A DNA stretch of 40,241 nt from an uncultured Roseburia sp. (lineage in GTDB: Bacteria > Bacillota > Clostridia > Lachnospirales > Lachnospiraceae). Positions 24,361 through 33,034 of this stretch are shown piece after piece. A program made the translations under genes and the position numbers. Within the stretch, counting starts at the first letter, position 1, and each line of letters begins with the position of its first letter. The stretch is taken from NCBI GenBank assembly GCA_910584215.1, contig CAJTYI010000019.1:1-40241 (forward strand), in the 5' to 3' direction. The notes under the pieces are model-generated. The model was not told the DNA's origin. It did not search any database and saw only the letters and a program-made list of their open reading frames with translations.

Positions 24361-26529
24361 ATGTTGGAAATGAATTATATCGCAGACCGTTATGAGATCA
24401 TCGATAAGATTGGCGCCGGCGGCATGTCCGATGTCTACAAGGCAAAGGATTTGACGCTGGGACGTTTTGTCGCGATCAAGGTGTTGAAAGCGGAGTTTTC
24501 CGAGGACATGAATTTTGTGACAAAGTTCCGCACAGAGGCGCAGTCCGCTGCGGGGCTGGAGCATCCTAACATTGTCAATATTTATGATGTCGGCAGTGAA
24601 AACGGTATCCACTACATTGTCATGGAGTATGTGGAGGGTATTACGCTAAAGACTTATATCGAGAAGAAAGGGCAGCTGACGTTTAAAGAGGCGATCAGCA
24701 TTGCCATTCAGGTGGGCCGGGGCATTGAGGCGGCTCATGCCAAAAATATTATCCATCGCGATATCAAGCCGCAAAATATTATCATATCCACCGAGGGTAA
24801 AGTGAAAGTGACCGATTTTGGCATTGCCAGGGCGGCGACTTCCAATACGATCAATTCCGATGTCATGGGGTCCGTTCATTATTCCTCCCCGGAACAGGCG
24901 AGAAACGGTTTTGTGGACGGCAAGAGCGACATTTATTCGCTGGGAATCGTGATGTACGAGATGGTGACGGGACGCGTTCCCTTTGACGGGGATACCACGG
25001 TGGCGGTTGCCATCCAGCATCTTCAGGAGGATATGGTGATTCCCAGCATCTATGCGCCCGATCTTCCCATCAGCATGGAAAAAATTATTCTCAAGTGTAC
25101 GCAGAAAAATCCCGATCGGCGCTATGAGTCAATCATGGCGCTGCTTGCGGACTTAAGAAAAGCGCTCATCAATCCGCAGGAGGATTTTGTCGTGATGGTT
25201 CCGGCGGTGAATCAGGATAAGACGCGCATTATCCGCGAGGGTGACCTGCATCAGATACAAAAGGAGGCGGAGACGGTTCATGTGAAACCGCAGGTATACG
25301 AGCAGGCAAAGCCTGCGTCTGGCCCCGCCTCAAAGCCTGTGCAAAGGCAGGCGCCGGTCAAGAAACAGCCGGAGCCGGAAGAGGCGTACGATTATGAGGA
25401 GGAAGAGGAGAGCGAGGTAAATCCCGGTATGGAGAAAGCGATCACTATAATGGAGATCGGCGCCGGGTTAATCATCGTTGCAGTAATTATTTTCCTCTTA
25501 ATCAACCTTCTTGGGGGATTTTCCGGCAAGGATAAGGGGAACAGCGAGAGCTCCGAGCAGACGCAGACCCAGGCGACGGAGACGGGGGCAGTGTCGGAAG
25601 CTATGTCCGAGACGGCGGCGAGCGAGGCCATCAAAGACGGCGTCGTAGTTCCGAACGTGGCCGGAAAAACGTATGAGGAGGCCCAGGAAATTTTAAACGG
25701 GCAGAGGCTCGGTATCCGGGAAAATGGCAGTACTTCCTCCGACGAGTACGAGGTAGGACAGATTGTAAGCCAGGAACCGGCGGCAGAGACGACAGTGGAA
25801 GCCAATACAACGATTTTGGTGATCACCAGCAGCGGCAAGGGGAGCATTGATATACCGAGCGTAGAGGGCAAGAAAGAGGCCGAGGCCGTGTCCGCGCTTT
25901 CCGGTGATTTTAAAGTGAATAAAACGTATTCCCACAGTGACACGGTGGAAGCCGGGTACGTCATGTCCCAGTCCCCGGCTGGCGGCAGCCAGGGCAAGTC
26001 CGGCGATACGATTACCATAGAGATCAGCCAGGGCAAAGAGGCGGTCACTGTTCCCGATGTGACGACCACTTACAAATCTGAGGAACAGGCCAAGGCGCTG
26101 CTTACGGATTTTGTGGTGACGGTAACAAGGATGCATCACGAAGAGAGGCCGGCAGGTATTGTGATCGGTCAGAGCATTGAGGCGGGCAAACAGGTGGAGA
26201 AAGGCACGGCCATTACCATCATAGTCAGCGACGGGCCGACGCCTTCGCAGAATATCACCACGACCACTTACAAATTTAAGGCGACGATCAAAGCGCCCTC
26301 CGATACGTCCAATGTGTCCGGTGCGGATATCATACTCAAAGATTCCGCCGGAAAACCGATCGAACAGTGGCTAGACCAGCCGATCAGCAGGTTTGGCGCC
26401 GACGGATTGTCATTGAATAAGGGCGGTATTTTCTCCAAAACGGGGACGCTCACGATTACCTGGCTCGATTTGGACGGTGTGGAGATCAATACAGAGACGA
26501 AAACAGTGGAATTTGTGCCGGAATCTTAA
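24361..26529 (+). CDS. prkC: PASTA-domain Ser/Thr protein kinase
   Basis: A 722-residue eukaryotic-type kinase that senses cell-wall fragments. The cytosolic kinase domain (about 11-275) has GAGGMSDVY, VAIKVLK, HRDIKPQN, TDFGIAR and SPEQA. A Pro/Gln/Glu-rich juxtamembrane linker follows, then one transmembrane helix at about 361-388. The extracellular part has three PASTA repeats (from about 426, 494 and 560). A Thr-rich linker leads to an extra beta-rich domain of about 90 residues (632-722) with an ending like an Ig fold. GGAGG precedes the ATG. Together with PrpC it should set phosphorylation linked to growth and cell-wall status. Confidence 0.95.
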   Translation: MLEMNYIADRYEIIDKIGAGGMSDVYKAKDLTLGRFVAIKVLKAEFSEDMNFVTKFRTEAQSAAGLEHPNIVNIYDVGSENGIHYIVMEYVEGITLKTYIEKKGQLTFKEAISIAIQVGRGIEAAHAKNIIHRDIKPQNIIISTEGKVKVTDFGIARAATSNTINSDVMGSVHYSSPEQARNGFVDGKSDIYSLGIVMYEMVTGRVPFDGDTTVAVAIQHLQEDMVIPSIYAPDLPISMEKIILKCTQKNPDRRYESIMALLADLRKALINPQEDFVVMVPAVNQDKTRIIREGDLHQIQKEAETVHVKPQVYEQAKPASGPASKPVQRQAPVKKQPEPEEAYDYEEEEESEVNPGMEKAITIMEIGAGLIIVAVIIFLLINLLGGFSGKDKGNSESSEQTQTQATETGAVSEAMSETAASEAIKDGVVVPNVAGKTYEEAQEILNGQRLGIRENGSTSSDEYEVGQIVSQEPAAETTVEANTTILVITSSGKGSIDIPSVEGKKEAEAVSALSGDFKVNKTYSHSDTVEAGYVMSQSPAGGSQGKSGDTITIEISQGKEAVTVPDVTTTYKSEEQAKALLTDFVVTVTRMHHEERPAGIVIGQSIEAGKQVEKGTAITIIVSDGPTPSQNITTTTYKFKATIKAPSDTSNVSGADIILKDSAGKPIEQWLDQPISRFGADGLSLNKGGIFSKTGTLTITWLDLDGVEINTETKTVEFVPES

Positions 26530-26550
26530 AGCCGGATGGTGGCGGGAAAT

Positions 26551-27429
26551 ATGCAGGGAAAGATTGTGAAAGGAATTTCCGGGTTCTACTATGTGCATGT
26601 GGCGGAATCCGGAATTTATGAGTGTAAGGCAAAAGGAATTTTCCGCAACCTTAACATGAAACCTCTTGTGGGGGATAATGTGGAGATCGCGGTACTTGAT
26701 GATGCCGAAAAAACAGGGAATATTGAGCAGATTCTGCCGAGGAACAATCTGCTGGTCCGCCCGGCGGTGGCCAACATCGATCTGGCGCTGATTATCTTTG
26801 CAGCGGCAAAGCCGCAGCCCAATTTTAATTTGCTTGACCGGTTTTTAGTGATGATGCAATATCAGAATGTGCCGGTCACAATCTGTTTTAATAAGACAGA
26901 TCTTGTGACCGAGGAGGAATTGCATACATTTTCAGATGTTTATGAGAAGTGCGGTTATCCGGTCGTCTACACTAGTGCCGACCGAAAGTGCGGGATGGGT
27001 GGACTTTTGACCATGCTTGAGGGAAAGACGACTGCTGTGGCGGGACCTTCTGGTGTGGGAAAGTCCTCTCTGGTAAACTGCCTGCAGCCGGATATTAGGA
27101 TGCAGACCGGAGAGATCAGCCGTAAGATCGAGAGGGGGCGCCACACGACGCGCCATTCAGAGATTATCCCCATACATGGAAACACATATATCATGGATAC
27201 CCCTGGTTTTTCCACGCTGGATATTCCCGGGTTTGACAAGGAGGATTTGCAGAGGTTTTACCCGGAATTTGCAGCATTTGAGCCTTACTGCCGTTTTCAG
27301 GGATGCAGCCATTTGAGTGAGCCCGACTGCGGTGTCAAGCAGGCGCTGGCGCAGGGCGGCATCAGCAGTCTGCGCTATGAGAATTACCGGTTATTGTACG
27401 AAGAATGTAAGAGGATGAAGAAGTATTAG
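26551..27429 (+). CDS. rsgA: Ribosome small-subunit-dependent GTPase A
   Basis: A 292-residue circularly permuted GTPase (YloQ/CpgA) that checks late 30S assembly. An N-terminal OB fold starts MQGKIVKGISGFYYV. The G motifs occur in permuted order: NKTD, then GPSGVGKSS, then DTPG. The C-terminal zinc domain has the CRFQGCSHLSEPDC pattern. An upstream in-frame ATG at 26536 would add five residues. ATG 26551 is preferred because the family usually begins at this point and GGTGG sits 8 bases before it. In B. subtilis this protein is a PrkC substrate, which fits the gene order. Confidence 0.94.
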   Translation: MQGKIVKGISGFYYVHVAESGIYECKAKGIFRNLNMKPLVGDNVEIAVLDDAEKTGNIEQILPRNNLLVRPAVANIDLALIIFAAAKPQPNFNLLDRFLVMMQYQNVPVTICFNKTDLVTEEELHTFSDVYEKCGYPVVYTSADRKCGMGGLLTMLEGKTTAVAGPSGVGKSSLVNCLQPDIRMQTGEISRKIERGRHTTRHSEIIPIHGNTYIMDTPGFSTLDIPGFDKEDLQRFYPEFAAFEPYCRFQGCSHLSEPDCGVKQALAQGGISSLRYENYRLLYEECKRMKKY

Positions 27430-27451
27430 GATACCAGGAGGGAATACGGCA

Positions 27452-28120
27452 ATGAAATGTTTATCACCATCCATATTAGCGGCAGATTTTTCAAAACTGG
27501 GGGAACAGATCGCGCAGTTGGACGAAGCTGGGGCACAGTATGTGCATATCGATGTGGCGGATGGCATGTTCGCGCCCAGTATCACGTTTGGATTGCCCGT
27601 GATTGCCTCGATACGCGAACACACGGAGCGTATTTTTGACGTGCATCTGATGATTGAGGAGCCGGCGCGTTATATCCAGGACTTTGTGGAGGCCGGCGCG
27701 GATATTATAACGGTACATGCGGAGAGTACGAAACATCTGGACCGGACGATCGAGGAGATCAAGAAAAACGGCGTGCTGGCGGGCGTAGCGCTCAATCCGG
27801 CGACGCCGTTATCGGCGCTTGACTGTGTGCTCGACAAGGTGGATATGGTGCTGATTATGACGGTAAATCCGGGTTTCGGCGGTCAGGAGCTGATTCCGTA
27901 CACGCTCGATAAGGTGCGTGATTTGCAGCAAATCCTCGAGCGAAGGGGATTAAAGACCGATATCGAGGTGGACGGCGGCATCAATCTGTTTAATGTGGAG
28001 GAAGTGCTGGCGGCGGGCGCCAATATTATTGTGGCGGGCAGCGCAGTATTTTCCGGTGATGTGAGGGATAACACCCGCCAGTTTTTGAGTCTGATCAACG
28101 GCCAGGGAGCGCGCTACTGA
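27452..28120 (+). CDS. rpe: Ribulose-phosphate 3-epimerase
   Basis: A 222-residue TIM-barrel enzyme interconverting ribulose 5-phosphate and xylulose 5-phosphate. Conserved elements are SILAADF at the N terminus, HIDVADGMF with metal ligands His32 and Asp34, DVHLMI with the second His, the MTVNPGFGGQ phosphate-binding loop and EVDGGIN with the second catalytic Asp. AGGAGGG lies upstream. Its stop overlaps the thiN start (TGATG). Confidence 0.97.
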   Translation: MKCLSPSILAADFSKLGEQIAQLDEAGAQYVHIDVADGMFAPSITFGLPVIASIREHTERIFDVHLMIEEPARYIQDFVEAGADIITVHAESTKHLDRTIEEIKKNGVLAGVALNPATPLSALDCVLDKVDMVLIMTVNPGFGGQELIPYTLDKVRDLQQILERRGLKTDIEVDGGINLFNVEEVLAAGANIIVAGSAVFSGDVRDNTRQFLSLINGQGARY

Positions 28121-28770
28121 TGAGGCGGGCGGTCATTGTGGCAGGCGGCAGGAAAACGCCAGATCTTGTGCGCCGCCAGATCGCGGACGAGGGCGCGGAA
28201 ATTTTGATTGCAGCCGATTCCGGGATGGAGGTTTTTTATGAAATTGGAATTGCGCCGCATGTGATTGTCGGAGATTTTGATTCCGTGAAGCCGGAGATCG
28301 CAGCCCATTTCAGGCAGGACACAACGATCTGTTTTCACGAGCTAAATCCCGTCAAGGACGATACCGATACGGAGGCGGCAATTCGGCTGGCGATCTCCAT
28401 GGGAGCGGAGGAGATTGCACTGTTTGGAGCGCTCGGTACCCGCATGGACCATGTACTCGGTAATCTTGAGCTGCTTTGCATTGGGCTTAAAGCGGGAGTG
28501 CCGATCACGATATTGGATGATGCCAACCGGATTCGCATGATTGACCGGAGTGTGCGGCTTCTAAAAAAGGAGCAATACGGCGATTATGTGTCTTTCGTGC
28601 CCTACACCAAAGATGGGATGGAAATCACCCTGCAGGGATTTAAGTACCCGCTTGACTACTATTATCTGACGGGCGGAACCTCGCTTTGCATCAGCAACGA
28701 GATCACGGAGGATGAGGCGGAAGTGATCTTTGAGCGGGGAGTACTTTTGATGATAGAAGCTAAGGATTAA
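28120..28770 (+). CDS. thiN: Thiamine pyrophosphokinase
   Basis: A 216-residue enzyme that makes thiamine pyrophosphate from thiamine and ATP. Recognised by VGDFDSV, the DDTDTEAA segment, GALGTRMDHVLGN and the C-terminal GGTSLCISNE substrate loop. It overlaps the rpe stop by one base. It is the last gene of the priA run; a strong hairpin terminator follows about 60 bases downstream. Confidence 0.95.
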   Translation: MRRAVIVAGGRKTPDLVRRQIADEGAEILIAADSGMEVFYEIGIAPHVIVGDFDSVKPEIAAHFRQDTTICFHELNPVKDDTDTEAAIRLAISMGAEEIALFGALGTRMDHVLGNLELLCIGLKAGVPITILDDANRIRMIDRSVRLLKKEQYGDYVSFVPYTKDGMEITLQGFKYPLDYYYLTGGTSLCISNEITEDEAEVIFERGVLLMIEAKD

Positions 28771-28833
28771 AATTTTTTTGATATGATAAAAGGCAAGTAG
28801 AGCGAAGTCATTTTATAGGATATAGACATTTAT

Positions 28834-28875
28834 ACCCTGATATGGTAATATATTACTTATTCTATCAGGGTTTTT
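28834..28875 (+). terminator. Rho-independent terminator ending the priA-thiN run
   Basis: ACCCTGATA (28834-28842) pairs perfectly with TATCAGGGT (28863-28871) and is followed by TTTTTATATTTTA. The 20-base loop contains a second self-complementary stretch (GTAATATATTAC) that can extend the structure. It lies between thiN and ychF. Confidence 0.82.
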
Positions 28876-28917
28876 ATATTTTATTTTGCATGTAAAGAAA
28901 GGAGCATTTTAATAGAG

Positions 28918-30018
28918 ATGAAACTTGGAATTGTAGGTTTGCCCAATGTCGGAAAAAGTACACTGTTTAATTCGCTCACGAAGGCGGGGGCGGAGTCGGC
29001 CAATTATCCGTTCTGTACGATCGACCCTAATGTGGGTATTGTGGCCGTGCCGGACGAGCGTTTGAAAAAACTGGGTGACTTATACCATTCTAAGAAAGTG
29101 ACGCCTGCGGTGATTGAGTTTGTAGATATCGCCGGGCTGGTAAAAGGCGCCAGCAAAGGAGAGGGACTTGGCAATCAGTTCCTGGCCAATATTCGTGAGG
29201 TGGATGCGATCGTACATGTGGTGCGCTGCTTCGAGGATACCAATGTCGTACATGTGGACGGCAGTGTGGACCCGGCGCGAGATATTGAGACGATCAATCT
29301 GGAATTGATTTTTTCCGATGTGGAGATATTGGAGCGCAGAATTGCCAAGGTGGCGAAGCAGGCGCGCATGGATAAGACGCTTGCGAAAGAGCTGGAGCTG
29401 CTTGAGGCGGTGAAAGCGCATCTGGAAGCGGGCAGCCTGGCAAAGACTTTTGAGGTGCCGGACGATGAGGATGCCGCGGAGTGGTTTCAATCCTACAATC
29501 TGCTGACGGCAAAACCCGTCATCTACGCGGCGAATGTCTCGGAGGATGATCTTGCCGACGACGGGGTCAATCAGCCCTATGTGGAGGCTGTGCGCAGGCT
29601 GGCAGCGGCGGAGGACAGCGAGGTGTTTGTGATCTGTGCGCAGATCGAGCAGGAGATTGCGGAACTTGAGGAAGAAGAAAAGGCAATGTTTTTGGAAGAG
29701 CTCGGTTTAAAGGAATCGGGACTTGAGAAGCTAATTACTGCCAGCTACAGTCTGCTCGGCCTAATCAGCTATCTGACTTCCGGTGAGGATGAGACGAGGG
29801 CCTGGACGATCAAGAAAGGGACAAAGGCGCCTCAGGCGGCCGGAAAGATACACTCCGATTTCGAGCGCGGTTTTATCCGCGCCGAGGTAGTCAACTATCA
29901 GGATTTGCTGGACTGCGGCAGCTTATCCGCGGCAAAAGAAAAGGGGATTGTCGGCTTAGAGGGGAAAGAATATGTGGTCAAAGACGGGGATGTAATTTTG
30001 TTCCGCTTTAATGTCTGA
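28918..30018 (+). CDS. ychF: YchF-type ribosome-binding ATPase
   Basis: A 366-residue Obg-family P-loop protein that prefers ATP over GTP (OLA1 type). G1 is GLPNVGKST. The switch region NYPFCTIDPNVG and the DIAGLVKGASKGEGLGNQFL stretch are intact. The NKxD motif is replaced by NVSE, as expected for the family. A coiled-coil insertion precedes the C-terminal TGS domain (from about 280), ending VVKDGDVILFRFNV. AAAGGAG at 28898-28904 is 13 bases from the ATG, which is rather far. Its promoter was not identified. Confidence 0.96.
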   Translation: MKLGIVGLPNVGKSTLFNSLTKAGAESANYPFCTIDPNVGIVAVPDERLKKLGDLYHSKKVTPAVIEFVDIAGLVKGASKGEGLGNQFLANIREVDAIVHVVRCFEDTNVVHVDGSVDPARDIETINLELIFSDVEILERRIAKVAKQARMDKTLAKELELLEAVKAHLEAGSLAKTFEVPDDEDAAEWFQSYNLLTAKPVIYAANVSEDDLADDGVNQPYVEAVRRLAAAEDSEVFVICAQIEQEIAELEEEEKAMFLEELGLKESGLEKLITASYSLLGLISYLTSGEDETRAWTIKKGTKAPQAAGKIHSDFERGFIRAEVVNYQDLLDCGSLSAAKEKGIVGLEGKEYVVKDGDVILFRFNV

Positions 30019-30092
30019 CAGCCCATTGTGCTGACATAAAAGCGAGCCGGCAGGCATAGTATTTTTTAAGAGAGTAACAGAGGTAGCAGCGG

Positions 30093-30353
30093 ATGCGCTT
30101 TTGTGAATTGCAGGAAAAAGAAATCATTAACATTGCGGACGGCAAATGTATCGGTATGGCGCGGGATTTAGACCTGGACGTACAAAACGGCTGCATCATA
30201 GCGCTGATCGTGCCGGGGCCCGGTAAATGGCTTGGCTGTATCTGCAGAGAATACGAGATTTGTATTCCGTGGTGCAAGGTGGTAAAAGTGGGGCCCGATA
30301 TCATACTGGTGGATGTGGACGAAAAAGAGGCGCGCCATAAAATACGCAAATGA
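30093..30353 (+). CDS. PRC-barrel protein of YlmC/YmxH type
   Basis: An 86-residue single-domain protein of the YlmC/YmxH family, a short PRC-barrel-like beta fold seen in sporulating Bacillota. The start MRFCELQEKEIINIADGKCIG is characteristic, followed by GKWLG and a central IPWCKVVKVGPDIILVD strand pair. Biochemical role is unknown; a link to sporulation or division genes in other species is only positional. A GAGG lies about 10 bases upstream of the ATG. Confidence 0.88.
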   Translation: MRFCELQEKEIINIADGKCIGMARDLDLDVQNGCIIALIVPGPGKWLGCICREYEICIPWCKVVKVGPDIILVDVDEKEARHKIRK

Positions 30354-30446
30354 CGATAGGAAGTCAACGTTCGCAGACAGTTACTGGTGGTGATTAAATA
30401 ATATAGTAACGATAGCCAGCAATTGAGAAAAAGGATGGTACTTGAT

Positions 30447-30899
30447 ATGAAATGTCCATTTTGTAACAGTGAAAATACGAGAGTGATCGATTCGAGACCA
30501 GCGGATGACAACAGCTCGATACGCAGAAGGCGTCTGTGCGATGAGTGTGGAAAACGTTTCACGACTTATGAGAAAGTGGAGACGATTCCGTTAATCGTCA
30601 TCAAAAAAGACAATAACAGAGAACAGTATGACCGTTCTAAGATAGAAGCCGGCGTGCTGCGCTCCTGCCACAAGAGGCCGGTGTCGGTAAATCAGATCAG
30701 CCAGCTCGTGGACGAGGTGGAGACGGAGATCTTTAACCGTGAGGAAAAAGAGATTTCCAGCGCACAAATTGGAGAACTGGTCATGGATAAGTTAAGAGAT
30801 TTAGAGGCTGTAGCATACGTGCGTTTCGCGTCTGTCTACCGCGAATTTAAAGATGTCAACACTTTTATGGATGAACTGAAAAAGATGCTGGATAAATAG
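30447..30899 (+). CDS. nrdR: Transcriptional repressor of ribonucleotide reductase genes
   Basis: A 150-residue NrdR. The N-terminal zinc ribbon has Cys3, Cys6, Cys31 and Cys34 with the basic SIRRRRLC DNA-binding segment. The ATP-cone (from about 49) senses ATP/dATP. ATG 30447 is preferred over upstream in-frame TTG 30423 and ATG 30435. It places MKCPFC at the N terminus as in the family, with AAGGA 11 bases upstream. Regulated nrd genes are not in this window. Confidence 0.96.
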   Translation: MKCPFCNSENTRVIDSRPADDNSSIRRRRLCDECGKRFTTYEKVETIPLIVIKKDNNREQYDRSKIEAGVLRSCHKRPVSVNQISQLVDEVETEIFNREEKEISSAQIGELVMDKLRDLEAVAYVRFASVYREFKDVNTFMDELKKMLDK

Positions 30900-30920
30900 C
30901 AAAAGAAGTCATAAAATACG

Positions 30921-30948
30921 GTGACGACAAAAGTGTGAATGATACAAT
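30921..30948 (+). promoter_or_regulatory. Candidate promoter of the SPFH-TIR gene cluster
   Basis: GTGACG (30921-30926), a 16-base spacer and TACAAT (30943-30948) lie about 85 bases before the SPFH gene. The -35 box matches consensus at four of six positions. Confidence 0.4.
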
Positions 30949-31032
30949 GGTCTACGGAGCCGTTTCACAGAGCAATCCACTTGCCTGTGGGGCGGCTTGT
31001 TTTGTCATAAAACAAGGTAAAGGAGAAGAGCT

Positions 31033-32286
31033 ATGGCGCAGATTGCAGAAGTAATTCAATACGAAGGTGACAACAGTACCTTTATCTGGAAACATCCCTG
31101 TGAAGATTTTAACAGTCTCACGCAGTTGATTGTCCATGAGAGCCAAGAGGCCATTTTTTTTATGAACGGCCAGGCGCTCGATCTGTTTGGCGCCGGGAGG
31201 TACACACTGGAGACAGAAAATATTCCATTGATCGGAAGATTTTTAAACCGTGTGACCGGCGACCGGACACCGTTTCACTGTGAGGTCTATTTTATCAACA
31301 AGACCGAGCAGATGTCGATTAAATGGGGAACCGATTCTAAGGTGCAGTACATAGAGCCGACCTATGGCTTTCCGCTCTCGATCGGAGCGTCGGGCGAGAT
31401 GAGCCTTCGGGTGGAGGACAGCCGCAAGCTGCTGATTAAGTTGGTCGGCACCGAAAAATCGCTGGGACAGCAGCAGCTGGTATCCCTGTTTCGGGCCTTT
31501 TTGATGACGCGGGTTAAGACGTATATCGCCCAAGTAATCAAAAATAATAAAATCAATATCTTTGAGATTGACGAAAATCTCACAACATTTTCTGAACATC
31601 TGCACGGTATGCTGGTTCCCGACTTTGCCGATTACGGCGTTTCCCTAGAACGGTTCTTTGTCATGAACATCGTAAAACCGGACGGCGAACGCCAGTACGA
31701 AAAGTTTAAAGAACTGCATTTCCGCCAGTACGCGGATATTGCGGAGGCCAAGCTGCGGCAGCAGACTGATATTATCTACGCGCAGACGGAGGCGCAGAAG
31801 GTTGTGATCGATTCTCAGGCGCAGGCCGCAAAGCGTGCGCAGGAGGGATACACATATGCGCAGGAACGCGGGTTTGACGTCGCGGGGCAGGTTGCGAGTA
31901 ACGAGGCGGTCGGCCAGTTTACCAATATGGGCGTGGGTCTTGGTACGATGATGGGGGTTGGAGGCGCAGTCGGAGGCATTGTCGGGGGCGCGGTAAATAG
32001 CGCCATTGGCGGCGCCGCGGTGCAGCGGTCCACACAGCCGGGCGCTGCGGTGTGCCCCTCGTGCGGTGCCATGGTTCCCGATGGGGCCAAGTTTTGTCTC
32101 GAGTGCGGCAGTAAGATAGAGTCCGTTCCACAGGGCATGATCGTTTGCCCGGACTGTGGCAAGACGGTTGTAAAAGGAAAATTTTGTCTCGAGTGTGGCC
32201 ATAAATTTACGAATAGTTGTCCAAATTGCGGCAAAGATGTGCCTGATGAAGCCAAATTTTGTCTGGAATGTGGAGAAAAACTTTAA
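31033..32286 (+). CDS. SPFH-domain protein with three C-terminal zinc ribbons
   Basis: A 417-residue protein. The N-terminal two thirds (about 1-215) is an SPFH/band 7-type domain of the YdjI or virion-core-like subfamily, without an N-terminal membrane anchor. An Ala/Gln-rich coiled stretch (about 220-275) follows, then a Gly-rich hydrophobic segment (about 290-330). The tail from residue 341 has three consecutive zinc ribbons, each a CPxCG/CLECG pair. AAAGGAG precedes the ATG. It heads a three-gene set with a membrane protein 17 bases downstream and a TIR protein. SPFH proteins scaffold membrane microdomains, so a membrane platform role is inference. Confidence 0.88.
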   Translation: MAQIAEVIQYEGDNSTFIWKHPCEDFNSLTQLIVHESQEAIFFMNGQALDLFGAGRYTLETENIPLIGRFLNRVTGDRTPFHCEVYFINKTEQMSIKWGTDSKVQYIEPTYGFPLSIGASGEMSLRVEDSRKLLIKLVGTEKSLGQQQLVSLFRAFLMTRVKTYIAQVIKNNKINIFEIDENLTTFSEHLHGMLVPDFADYGVSLERFFVMNIVKPDGERQYEKFKELHFRQYADIAEAKLRQQTDIIYAQTEAQKVVIDSQAQAAKRAQEGYTYAQERGFDVAGQVASNEAVGQFTNMGVGLGTMMGVGGAVGGIVGGAVNSAIGGAAVQRSTQPGAAVCPSCGAMVPDGAKFCLECGSKIESVPQGMIVCPDCGKTVVKGKFCLECGHKFTNSCPNCGKDVPDEAKFCLECGEKL

Positions 32287-32303
32287 GTTTGGAGGATACG
32301 GAG

Positions 32304-33002
32304 ATGAAAAAGAATTTTAAATACTATGTGTTGGTATGGGCGATTTTGCTTGTCATATTTCAGATTACAGTCTTTGTCACACCGGGTGAGATCGCGGGAA
32401 TCAGCAAGTTTGACGCTTCCTTTTGGGTCGGCTATGTGTTTATTATGATTGCGTTTATCGGCCAGCTTGCCTGTGCGTATGCCGCGCTCAATACGAATGA
32501 CCGCAGGAAACTCTTTCTCAATATTCCGCTTGTGACGATCAGCTATACAGCGTTTTTGGTGTCTTTTGTGTGCGGCGCGCTGTGTATGGCTGTGCCCGGT
32601 CTGCCGTATTGGGTGGGAATCGTCGTCTGTGTGCTGATGCTTGGGTTGAGCGCCATTGCCGTTGTGCAGGCGAAAGCTGCCGCCGATCTTGTATCTAATG
32701 TGGGAGATAAGGTAAAAGCGAAGACATTGTTTATCAGGGTGTTGACTGCGGACGCTGAGAGCCTTATGGCGAAAGCCGCTACAGACAGCTCAAAAGCTGC
32801 CTGCAAGAAAGTGTATGAGGCTGTGCGCTACAGCGATCCCATGTCCGATGAAGCGCTCTCCGGCATCGAATCCCAGATTACTTTGAAGTTCAATGAATTT
32901 TCCAAGGCTGTTACAGCCGATGCGAAACAGGCTGCCGCAATGGCGGAGGAACTGGTGGTATTGCTGGGGGACAGAAACAAACGGTGTAAGCTGTTGAAGT
33001 GA
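32304..33002 (+). CDS. Four-helix membrane protein of unknown function
   Basis: A 232-residue protein. Four hydrophobic segments lie in the first 125 residues (about 8-28, 40-62, 73-95 and 99-120), followed by a soluble Ala/Lys/Glu-rich helical tail of about 110 residues with several Cys. No enzyme motif is visible and I do not recognise the family. ATG 32304 follows GGAGG (32291-32295) at 8 bases; the open frame extends upstream into the SPFH gene but has no site there. Its position between an SPFH scaffold and a TIR protein suggests it is a membrane partner in the same unit. Confidence 0.85.
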   Translation: MKKNFKYYVLVWAILLVIFQITVFVTPGEIAGISKFDASFWVGYVFIMIAFIGQLACAYAALNTNDRRKLFLNIPLVTISYTAFLVSFVCGALCMAVPGLPYWVGIVVCVLMLGLSAIAVVQAKAAADLVSNVGDKVKAKTLFIRVLTADAESLMAKAATDSSKAACKKVYEAVRYSDPMSDEALSGIESQITLKFNEFSKAVTADAKQAAAMAEELVVLLGDRNKRCKLLK

Positions 33003-33034
33003 CGAAAATGATTGCATGGGAAAATGGAGGAAAA

